In this document: positions 46,598-53,597 of the stretch, piece after piece | Layout: the number at the start of each line of letters is the position of its first letter | Position numbering within the stretch: position 1 is the first letter of the stretch | IMG/VR virus record: IMGVR_UViG_3300020196_001824 | Coordinates: 1 to 53,597 of that record | Source: a virus | Direction: 5' to 3' (one strand) | Length of the DNA: 53,597 nt | Position numbers and translations under genes: made by a program | The notes under the pieces: generated by a model | Databases searched by the model: none | Told to the model about the DNA's origin: nothing | Seen by the model: only the letters and a program-made list of their open reading frames with translations

Positions 46598-47449
46598 TTA
46601 TTTTTGAGTGTAAATTTTATTGTTATTTTGGGTAAATTCATCAAAAATTCTATCATGCATATAACCCATATGGTGACCGCATTGAGCTCTAAACTCATTA
46701 AATCCCGAATCAGGAAATAATATCTGTCTTACGATTGGGAAAGAATGTGAACCTCTTCCATTATTGTTTACAGACCTCCAGTCCGTCTCATTTTCCCAAG
46801 TTGCAACAATATATGGTCTTTCCCTTAATCTAAAATAATAACCTGTTAATACATCATCATTTGTTGCCATGGATAAAAATGATTCATCCATAAAATCATC
46901 ACTAAAGTAATTTCTTAGATAAGATACCGAATGCCAATGACCGGGTTGAATAACTTGACCATCGTATTTTATTGGGAAATAAAAATGTGTAGGACTTAAG
47001 GTATATTTAACAATACCATCACTGTCTAACCACTCTCTTTTTTCAATACAATTATCACCCCTGAAACAAATCATAGCTTCAGGGTATTGAGACATCTTTT
47101 TTAAATGGTATTCTAACATGTCTTCGTGGTAAACATGGTCATCATCACAAACAATCATTATGTCGTCGGGATTTGTGATATAGAGTAACGCTCCTGTAAT
47201 TTTAACCACGGGACCATAATCTTTCTCAACGCGATTAATTATTAATTTAGAATTTTTATTTACAAAATCAATTAAGTCATTTGAGATGATGTATTCTTCA
47301 TCGTTATTATTTTTATACTTGTATGGTATATTTAACAATACTTTGTAATCTTTATCTGTCTTCTGATTCAAAAGAGAGGTCAGATTTTCTTTAAATGAAT
47401 CCCAAAGATTTATTCTTTTAGGTACTGTTGTAAGTGAAATGTAAATCAT
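46598..47449 (-). CDS. GT-A glycosyltransferase-like protein, 283 aa
   Basis: Paralogue of the next gene: MIYISLTTVPKRINLWDSF, LLNQKTDKDYKVLLNIPY, DDIMIVCDDDHVYHEDML (DxD site about residues 99-103), SFLSMATNDDVLTGYYF. Same length and motif order, so a duplication followed by divergence. Part of the glycosylation operon. Confidence 0.75.
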   Translation of the reverse strand: MIYISLTTVPKRINLWDSFKENLTSLLNQKTDKDYKVLLNIPYKYKNNNDEEYIISNDLIDFVNKNSKLIINRVEKDYGPVVKITGALLYITNPDDIMIVCDDDHVYHEDMLEYHLKKMSQYPEAMICFRGDNCIEKREWLDSDGIVKYTLSPTHFYFPIKYDGQVIQPGHWHSVSYLRNYFSDDFMDESFLSMATNDDVLTGYYFRLRERPYIVATWENETDWRSVNNNGRGSHSFPIVRQILFPDSGFNEFRAQCGHHMGYMHDRIFDEFTQNNNKIYTQK

Positions 47450-47450
47450 G

Positions 47451-48236
47451 TTATAGTTTGTTTATTAATTTTATAAAATCTAAAGAATGTTCGGGTCTAT
47501 TTAAATCGTTTTTTCTATCATATTCGGGATTTGGGTAATTGTTCATATCTAAATCAACTTTTTTACCACTTTTAAAAGTGTCTAAAAATCTACTTAGAGT
47601 CGACTTATTATTCGCGACCAGTGTTTTATTTATGAACGTCATTTCCAATATGTGTGGTAAAGTAATATCAAGTCCATATTCTGAGTATGGAGATGAACCC
47701 GCATAATTGTTACAATGAATATGACAATGATAAAAATATTCGTTAATTTTTTTAAGTACGTCAAAATACTCTTGTAGTAATCTTGGGTTGTCAATTGGGT
47801 GAAACTCCACAACAATTCCCGTTACGATTTCTGATAATCTTTTTATATCAGAATTTAAAAAGAAGGGGAATTCTGCACCCTCAATATCCATTTTTAAAAA
47901 AACTTGTTCTTTAATGCCACTCTGTTCATAGTGAGCAAAGAATGTATCTAAATCGGTTTCTTTTTGGTAAGACAAACCCTCTTTTTTAAACACCATTAGG
48001 TGTTGTAAATCATGAGGAATACCCGCACCTTCCACTGTGTGGTCATATGAGAATGAAGGTTTATTAGTTTTTCTTACGTAATCAATTTCAAATGAAATAT
48101 CAGAACCAACTCCATAAGAGAATAATGCTGCACTTGAATCTAATATTATTTGGGGAGCAACATAACCACCATCCCATTCATTTCCCAATCTAACTTTGGG
48201 TGACTTAACGTCGTATAATTTTAATTGCTCAATCAT
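47451..48236 (-). CDS. FkbM-like methyltransferase, 261 aa
   Basis: SAM-dependent fold with LFSYGVGSDISFEIDYV (SAM loop), SYDHTVEGAG, and the FkbM signature VFLKMDIEGAEFPFF (about residues 114-128) followed by IVVEFHPI. Such enzymes O-methylate sugars of surface glycans. Located between glycosyltransferase and SGNH genes in one operon. Target sugar unknown. Confidence 0.75.
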   Translation of the reverse strand: MIEQLKLYDVKSPKVRLGNEWDGGYVAPQIILDSSAALFSYGVGSDISFEIDYVRKTNKPSFSYDHTVEGAGIPHDLQHLMVFKKEGLSYQKETDLDTFFAHYEQSGIKEQVFLKMDIEGAEFPFFLNSDIKRLSEIVTGIVVEFHPIDNPRLLQEYFDVLKKINEYFYHCHIHCNNYAGSSPYSEYGLDITLPHILEMTFINKTLVANNKSTLSRFLDTFKSGKKVDLDMNNYPNPEYDRKNDLNRPEHSLDFIKLINKL

Positions 48237-48253
48237 TTTTTCTTTATCTTTAA

Positions 48254-48883
48254 TTATAGTAATCCCATTTTTTCAAAAAAATCAAATAGTCTATCTCTAT
48301 CAGTTATATGTACTTCACCATCTGACCATTCTTTTACCATGTAACCTTCGTTATCACAGTATAATGAATGTACATCAATGTATGGGTAGTTATTTTCTTT
48401 ACATTTTTCTTTTAATAAATCATTTATTTTTTGAACGTAACGTAATCTATCACTGTCTAATCCAATTACAGGGTATTGTTCTTGGAATCGACTATGGTCA
48501 TAATTACCTGTGAGATACCTTATTGTGGGAACGACACTCATTATTGCAATTTCATGATAATTTGCGTTTTTAATTGATTCAAAATAGTTTGAAACTAATG
48601 TGTTTATTACTTCATCTTCATTTCTACCGTTCACATTAATCTGATTCCATAAATGACATCGACAATCTATTTCACCAAACGCCAACACCCACAAACCTTC
48701 TCTTGAAACTTCACCTCTCGGAATGTAATAGTTATCAAAGTTTTCTTCTAAACCATCTCTACCAACTCTATGCATGGTTATTGGTCCAACGTTTAGTGTC
48801 CCTATTTTTGGGTGACCAATATGAAAAGTGTTTGAATGCGAATCACCGATTACCCATATTTTTTCATATTTTTTATAATTCAC
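48254..48883 (-). CDS. SGNH/GDSL-like hydrolase, 209 aa
   Basis: SGNH blocks: WVIGDSHSNTFH (Ser in GDSHS, about residue 15), VLAFGEIDCRCH (block III-like), and a catalytic DGEVHITDRDR (Asp/His about 190-193). Such proteins add or remove acyl groups on polysaccharides, or act as O-acetyltransferases. Its stop precedes the FkbM gene by 17 nt. Substrate inferred from operon only. Confidence 0.72.
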   Translation of the reverse strand: MNYKKYEKIWVIGDSHSNTFHIGHPKIGTLNVGPITMHRVGRDGLEENFDNYYIPRGEVSREGLWVLAFGEIDCRCHLWNQINVNGRNEDEVINTLVSNYFESIKNANYHEIAIMSVVPTIRYLTGNYDHSRFQEQYPVIGLDSDRLRYVQKINDLLKEKCKENNYPYIDVHSLYCDNEGYMVKEWSDGEVHITDRDRLFDFFEKMGLL

Positions 48884-49917
48884 TATAAAAGTTTATCTAA
48901 GTTTATTAATTCATCAACAAATAGTTTTGAATAAGAATCTAATCTTGAATTTTCCTCATACCATTTTCTACCATTTTGACCAATAAATTCTACCAATTTC
49001 GGTTTGTTTTTTAATTCTTCAAATTTTTCAATATAAGCGTTCGCTAATCTGGGAAAATCAGACAAATCATCACAATCAACTTTAGCATAATGATAATTAG
49101 GAATCAATTTATTATGATATTGAATAGCTAATTCAGGTCTTATAACCGCACAACCCAAACCCATACCGTCAATTAAACGACCTGATATTTCTACCACTGA
49201 GTTTACGTCCATAATGATAGAATATTGTGAAAGTTCTATCATAAATTCATCACCCGTTAACCTATCGGGATAAAAAATGTTAAACCTATCATCAAAATGT
49301 CTCAAGTATTCCCTAAACGGGGCATTACCACCTCTTAAAAACAATTTTTCGGGTATTTTCCTATCGACCCTATTGTATAACTTTTCAATTTCAATCATAC
49401 CACTTTTAAAATATGTTGACATGGTACACGGTGTGTAGACATATTCCAAACAATTTTTTTTATACCCCTCTTCATCGGTACAATCAAATGGTATCATTGG
49501 TTTATAATGTACGACATCAAAATTAATGCCCACAGGTTGAAACACATCAACACAATTATCTAAATCCCAACCCCAAGGCGATTCGCCCTTTGTTATATAA
49601 TACCCCCTATCGCAATACGATATTATCATAAACTTTCCCGTTTTTGGATTTTTTATGACAGGTGTGGCAATACCATATGCGGGGCAACAACAATCTTTGT
49701 TTATTAATCTTGTATTAATTGGTATGAATTCAATTTCTGGATATTTTTTAATTAAACTTCTAAGAATTTCTATGGGACATATTTGATGCATATATTCTAC
49801 ACCATCGTATGTAATGTCGGGATTTTTAATATCGTCTGCGTCGAATTCACTAAACCCGTCAACCCCCGTAACTTGAGGAAAATCTAAATAAAATTCTATT
49901 TTTTTGATTGACGACAT
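48883..49917 (-). CDS. Probable GT-B-like glycosyltransferase, 344 aa
   Basis: C-terminal half has features of GT-B enzymes: PEKLFLRGGNAPFREYL, FNIFYPDRLTG, SQYSIIMDVNSVVEISGRLI and DGMGLGCAVIRPEL, where the EISGRLIDGMGLG segment corresponds to a donor-binding ExxGxxxxE-like loop. A CCCPAYG cysteine cluster sits in the N-terminal half. Shares single bases with both neighbours. Family assignment is tentative. Confidence 0.55.
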   Translation of the reverse strand: MSSIKKIEFYLDFPQVTGVDGFSEFDADDIKNPDITYDGVEYMHQICPIEILRSLIKKYPEIEFIPINTRLINKDCCCPAYGIATPVIKNPKTGKFMIISYCDRGYYITKGESPWGWDLDNCVDVFQPVGINFDVVHYKPMIPFDCTDEEGYKKNCLEYVYTPCTMSTYFKSGMIEIEKLYNRVDRKIPEKLFLRGGNAPFREYLRHFDDRFNIFYPDRLTGDEFMIELSQYSIIMDVNSVVEISGRLIDGMGLGCAVIRPELAIQYHNKLIPNYHYAKVDCDDLSDFPRLANAYIEKFEELKNKPKLVEFIGQNGRKWYEENSRLDSYSKLFVDELINLDKLL

Positions 49918-50660
49918 TAATTACCAAATAATTTAGAAAAAAGACCCGTTTTATTATTTTCTAAATCAGAATTTTTTACAAAAACAGTTTGTCTACCCCA
50001 TAGAACTTTGATATATCCGTTTTCTAATAGATATGGTGTAAGGTATTTGTCTTTTCCACCTAAATCCGTATCAAAATCGGTGTCATCAATTGAAATCAGA
50101 TGATTGTCAGCCAATTTATCTTTCGCGGCCATAAACGCCTCTAAATGTTTCTCAGCAAAATTATCAGTACCCACATCCCAACCATCTAAAAATAATAAAT
50201 CAATTTTCTTATTGAAATTTTTCAAAAACTCAATACCATCATGTGGAATGTGCATATGTAAATTACTTGGTATTGGTTCTTTAATGTGATGTTCATAAGA
50301 ACTCTCAATTTCTTGTTTACACATTTGGTCGATATCAACCGTATGTACTTCAAAACCTTCTCTAACCCAAAAATAAGTTGAATGACCATCTTGACAACAT
50401 GGGGGAGCGTCTTTACTTTCCAATTTCATTGAGTTATTATGATAAGAAATACAACTCTGAGTCAATTCTCTTCTTGTTGAACCAATTTCAACGATAACAT
50501 TACCTTCAATTATTTTCAATAACTCTACGGTTTTTGTAATCCAAGGTGCGGGGTAATTTCTAATACTATTTTCCTCGTGCGTTAAAATATTGTGGTCCCA
50601 ATAGTATGTTGTTTTTTTAAAATTACTACATGCTTTTAATACTTCTGTAAATTTGCTCAT
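49917..50660 (-). CDS. Class I SAM-dependent methyltransferase-like protein, 247 aa
   Basis: Motifs: VIVEIGSTRRELTQ (motif I variant), VHTVDIDQ (acid that binds the SAM ribose), KIDLLFLDGWDVGT and HLISIDDTDFD, as in Methyltransf_24 proteins of glycan clusters. A CCQDG cysteine pair is present at about residue 87. Overlaps the downstream gene by 1 nt. The methyl acceptor is unknown. Confidence 0.68.
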   Translation of the reverse strand: MSKFTEVLKACSNFKKTTYYWDHNILTHEENSIRNYPAPWITKTVELLKIIEGNVIVEIGSTRRELTQSCISYHNNSMKLESKDAPPCCQDGHSTYFWVREGFEVHTVDIDQMCKQEIESSYEHHIKEPIPSNLHMHIPHDGIEFLKNFNKKIDLLFLDGWDVGTDNFAEKHLEAFMAAKDKLADNHLISIDDTDFDTDLGGKDKYLTPYLLENGYIKVLWGRQTVFVKNSDLENNKTGLFSKLFGN

Positions 50661-50664
50661 TTTT

Positions 50665-51933
50665 TTAATTATTTAAATTTATTTCTTTTCTTTCTACCCA
50701 TCCTCTTTCAGGTGAGTGAGCCCAATAAACGACTCTTTTTGGTTCTTTTTCAATCAAAAACATTTCTTCGTAGTGAATTGGTCCATCACCATTTAAAAAT
50801 TTTTGTAAATTATGACCATCAATGTACTTGTTAAATATTGATAACCCATTTTCATCATCATACGCTACCAATATAAAATCATAATCATTTTCAGGTAGGT
50901 CATTTCTATCAATATTAACTAAATAGTAAAATGATTTCATAAATGATTCCTCCCACTCTTCCTCTGTATCAAATTGTGGATTAGGTGGGAATTTATCGTC
51001 AATTGTCCACTTTTGAAACGCTCTTTTCTTGAAATGAATACCCGCATATTTTTCATAGTCACGAATAGTCCTATCAGTTCCCAACCCATATGGTCCTAAA
51101 TCGTGACCATTATCCTCAGTGCACAATAGTTGTCTAATTCTTGAACGAGCAACGTCATTACCTTTCCACCACATACTTTCACCCCGTTTATGTTGGTCAT
51201 CCCATACCAATTTACCAGCGCGTTCTTCTCTCATGGTTGCGTGCCATATAACAACTTGATGTGGGTGAAACAAATCGTATCCATGTGTAAAACTCCGAAC
51301 CGAAAGATTGATTTCTTCACCAGCAAAAAAGATATTTGGGTCGTGCCTAACTTCTTTAGCCCATTTATTAGGACCAAAACAAAAATGACCACTTAAGAAT
51401 CTGGCGGGATATGGTTTTGTCAAGTCTTGCCAACCACCACGAACACCGGCAGGTCTTATGAATATTGTACCATGTGGGTAAAAACATTCAGCTCTTGAGA
51501 ACCAAGGTTCGTGAACTCTTTTTTCAGGGTCATTAAACGGGTCATAGTAAGGTAAATAACCACAAATAAGTGGATTATGTCCATCCTCCTTTAATTCGTG
51601 ATACCAACCAATCAATTTAGAATCCCAATTCTCAGAAAATCTATGATGAGAGTCTAATTGACAAACAAAATCTTCATCGGTTAACAATTCTTCATTAATG
51701 ACAGAACGTGCATACGCTAAACCTTTTGCTTCGGTATAATGAATGTCTTTTATTTTAAATCGTGGGTCATCTCTATACTCATCAACATTATCAAAACCAT
51801 CCTCGGGGTTAAATTGTCGACAAATACCAAAGTGAATTCTTTCGGGAAACTGGGCGTTTTCTAACGCACTTTTTATTGTAGGTAATAACTCAGGTTCCCT
51901 ATATGCTGGTAAATGAACTAATATTTTTTCCAT
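50665..51933 (-). CDS. GlcNAc-type glycosyltransferase (Skp1-GnT-like family), 422 aa
   Basis: Matches the GlcNAc transferase family: ILVHLPAYREPELLPTIKSA, FGICRQFNPEDG, YTEAKGLAYARSVINEELL, FVCQLDSHHRFSENWD (DxH metal site, about residues 90-92), ARFLSGHFCFGPNKW, HDPNIFFAGEEINLSVRSFT with HGYDLFHPH. A second copy follows upstream at 51942. In eukaryotes relatives add GlcNAc to hydroxyproline; in phages the acceptor is unknown. Confidence 0.85.
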   Translation of the reverse strand: MEKILVHLPAYREPELLPTIKSALENAQFPERIHFGICRQFNPEDGFDNVDEYRDDPRFKIKDIHYTEAKGLAYARSVINEELLTDEDFVCQLDSHHRFSENWDSKLIGWYHELKEDGHNPLICGYLPYYDPFNDPEKRVHEPWFSRAECFYPHGTIFIRPAGVRGGWQDLTKPYPARFLSGHFCFGPNKWAKEVRHDPNIFFAGEEINLSVRSFTHGYDLFHPHQVVIWHATMREERAGKLVWDDQHKRGESMWWKGNDVARSRIRQLLCTEDNGHDLGPYGLGTDRTIRDYEKYAGIHFKKRAFQKWTIDDKFPPNPQFDTEEEWEESFMKSFYYLVNIDRNDLPENDYDFILVAYDDENGLSIFNKYIDGHNLQKFLNGDGPIHYEEMFLIEKEPKRVVYWAHSPERGWVERKEINLNN

Positions 51934-51941
51934 ATATTTTA

Positions 51942-53198
51942 TTAAATTACACCCTCTAGTCTATTACCCCAACCATGTTTTTCTGAATGTGGCCAAACAT
52001 ACCATTTAGCGGGTTTACTTACCGTTTCAAAACTTCTCCATAGTTTACAGTAACCGTCCACATCTCTTTTCATCATTCGAATTTCTTCAGGTGAGGCGTC
52101 TTGTCTGTAAATTTCATTACCATTTTCATCATTAAAAGACACCGCCCAAAACGTGTAGTCGTCATGAGGTACATCATGGTAACCAATATCTATACAATGT
52201 TTAAAATGTGAAGTAAATGAATTATCATATTCGATTTGGTCTTCAATATATGGATTTGGTGGGTGGTTGTAATCTAATGTATATCTTTGTGTCGCTCTTT
52301 TTTTAAAAGAGATACCCGAATATCTTTCGTATTGTTCAAGAGTTCTATTTGGACCAAAACCAAAATCACCAAAATCAATTTCTTTACCGTCATTCTCCAT
52401 ACCAAATAGTTTCCTATTTTTATAATGACTGTACTCATTTCTTTTGTGCCATATCGGGTCGTCATCCCACTGTTTAGTGGAACCCCTACGAGTGTAATAG
52501 TGCCATATTAAAACTCGATGTAAATGGAATAAATCATATCCATGGGTATAGGCTCTAACAGATATCGAAATTTCCTCACCATGAAAATAATAATCGGGGT
52601 CATGTTGTACTTCTAACGCAAATTGACCAAGAGTGAAACAAAAGTGAGCGGAATAAAATCTAGCTTTGACAGGCTCGTCTCTTTCTTTAAAATCATCAAT
52701 TGATGCCGGAAGAAAATGTATATTACCATCAGGACTAAATCTATCAAAGTTCATTTTCCATGGTACGTCTAAACGACCTTTTGGGTCGTTCTCAGGTTCG
52801 TATGAGGGTATGTATCCCGTTAACATGGGTTTTTTATGACCCTTTTCCTGTAATTTTTTTAATTCTATAATTAATTCTTCATCCCAATTTTTTGTAAATC
52901 TGTGATGTGAGTCCAATTGTAAAGTGTACTCTTCACCATCATATTGTTGTTGTAAGATATGTCTCGCCCAACACGGACCTTTAGCTTTTGTATGATTGAT
53001 GTCGATTATTTTAAATCGTGGGTCACATTTCCATTCATCTAAATTATCCCACTCATCATCTTTTGAGTGTTGCCAGGCAATGGAAAATACGAGTTTATCA
53101 GGGTTTTTGGCTTTCTTTATACAATCTTTGAGTGTTGGTAACAGTTCTTTATCCCTGTAGGCCGCTATCTGTATAAAAATTTTTCTATTATCAGGCAT
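51942..53198 (-). CDS. GlcNAc-type glycosyltransferase, paralogue, 418 aa
   Basis: First gene of the sugar operon and paralogue of 50665-51933: IFIQIAAYRDKELLPTLKDC, FSIAWQHSKDDE, HTKAKGPCWARHIL, TLQLDSHHRFTKNWDEEL (DxH site), ARFYSAHFCFTLGQF, HDPDYYFHGEEISISVRAYT and HGYDLFHLH. All metal and donor-loop motifs are kept, so both copies are probably active, perhaps on different acceptors. No clear late-type box lies upstream. Confidence 0.85.
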   Translation of the reverse strand: MPDNRKIFIQIAAYRDKELLPTLKDCIKKAKNPDKLVFSIAWQHSKDDEWDNLDEWKCDPRFKIIDINHTKAKGPCWARHILQQQYDGEEYTLQLDSHHRFTKNWDEELIIELKKLQEKGHKKPMLTGYIPSYEPENDPKGRLDVPWKMNFDRFSPDGNIHFLPASIDDFKERDEPVKARFYSAHFCFTLGQFALEVQHDPDYYFHGEEISISVRAYTHGYDLFHLHRVLIWHYYTRRGSTKQWDDDPIWHKRNEYSHYKNRKLFGMENDGKEIDFGDFGFGPNRTLEQYERYSGISFKKRATQRYTLDYNHPPNPYIEDQIEYDNSFTSHFKHCIDIGYHDVPHDDYTFWAVSFNDENGNEIYRQDASPEEIRMMKRDVDGYCKLWRSFETVSKPAKWYVWPHSEKHGWGNRLEGVI

Positions 53199-53252
53199 AC
53201 CGTAAACTTTTTTTTAAAAAATAACCATTTATTGTATCAATGTCAAGAGGTC

Positions 53253-53283
53253 TTTGTTTTTTCATCTTTATTTCTTATACTTT
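53253..53283 (+). promoter_or_regulatory. Host-type promoter of the last gene
   Basis: TTTG at 53253-53256, 19-nt spacer, TATACTTT at 53276-53283, 17 nt before the ATG at 53301. Confidence 0.55.
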
Positions 53284-53300
53284 ACTAAGACACTTAAAAC

Positions 53301-53597
53301 ATGAAAAACATATACCAACCAATCGTCATGGAAAAGGCGAGTGAAATTGTTCTCTTACTTAGGGAATCTGATTTTTTTAATGAGTATGAGATTGAAGACG
53401 AATCTTACGCGTTGGAGTTCTTCTGTGATAAACTCACAACAAAATTTATTAATGGCGACTTAGATGAAGACTCATTAGAAAATATCTTCAATCAAGACGA
53501 CATGGAAGAATTTCTAAAAGAAATAGTCACCGGTAGTCTTTTATATGAACTACAAAAAAAAGGAATCATAGACTCCATTGAAGATGAAAATAATTTT
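53301..53597 (+). CDS. Conserved phage protein, 3' end outside the window
   Basis: ATG at 53301 opens a frame that runs to the last base without a stop (99 codons). It starts MKNIYQPIVMEKASEIVLLL and continues acidic and helical (LRESDFFNEYEIEDESYALE; GDLDEDSLENIFNQDDMEEF). I recall similar acidic hypothetical proteins in large phages. It is preceded by a good host-type promoter, so it is probably an early gene. Confidence 0.65.
   Translation, partial: MKNIYQPIVMEKASEIVLLLRESDFFNEYEIEDESYALEFFCDKLTTKFINGDLDEDSLENIFNQDDMEEFLKEIVTGSLLYELQKKGIIDSIEDENNF

Overview
The window is a segment of a large, AT-rich, tailed-phage genome of the T4-like (straboviral/myoviral) lineage. It carries homologues of the T4 head module on the minus strand: major capsid gp23, an acidic gp22-like core scaffold, gp21-like prohead protease, gp20 portal and gp17 terminase. 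The host is most likely a Bacteroidetes (flavobacteria-like) bacterium. Genes lack Shine-Dalgarno sequences, several promoters fit TTTG-N19..21-TAnnTTTG, the ribosomal protein bS21 copy is of Bacteroidetes type, the lipoprotein has a QK-acidic tail after its lipobox cysteine, and boxA-like sequences read GTTCTTTGA. No integrase or plasmid gene was seen.

Layout. 1-3470 (+): virion-protein-like genes and two DUF5872-type basic proteins. 3471-4261 (-): dCMP deaminase and a SAP-like protein. 4338-18201 (-): head morphogenesis cluster with many orphan proteins, interrupted by a plus-strand bS21 gene. 18374-29913 (+): early/accessory region with a ClpC-like ATPase, an RNA-repair operon (P-loop kinase, Rnl1-type ligase, cyclic-phosphate receiver-like protein broken by an in-frame TAA), tRNAs (Leu, Arg, Met/Ile2, Gly and a decayed Ser), structured spacers, a DUF458 protein, a 690-aa protein with a TerD-like C-terminus and a metallophosphoesterase. 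29941-30516 (+): a tmRNA gene interrupted in its T-loop by a 193-nt group I intron, followed by a convergent HNH gene. 31317-36599 (-): probable internal virion/ejection proteins. 36684-38274: lipoprotein, metallopeptidase and small proteins. 38331-53198 (-): sixteen tightly packed genes for nucleotide sugars, glycosyltransferases and methyltransferases. They include a coupled five-gene cassette (4,6-dehydratase, His-type PLP 3-dehydrase, split transketolase, reductase) that could make a 4-C-branched 3,6-dideoxy sugar. 53301 onward (+): start of a further early-type gene.

Two promoter classes separate these parts. TATTTATA/T octamers lie upstream of structural, lysis-like and bS21 genes on both strands and look like the phage late promoter. 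Host-type TAnnTTTG boxes precede the Clp, RNA-repair, tRNA, tmRNA, TerD-like and terminal genes. Rho-independent terminators close many of the units. Several orphan proteins of the virion clusters contain (L/I)xE|(A/S/G) sites of the kind cut by T4 gp21-family proteases. That suggests they are internal head proteins matured together with the capsid.

All calls come from reading the sequence and from memory of protein families; no database search was run.
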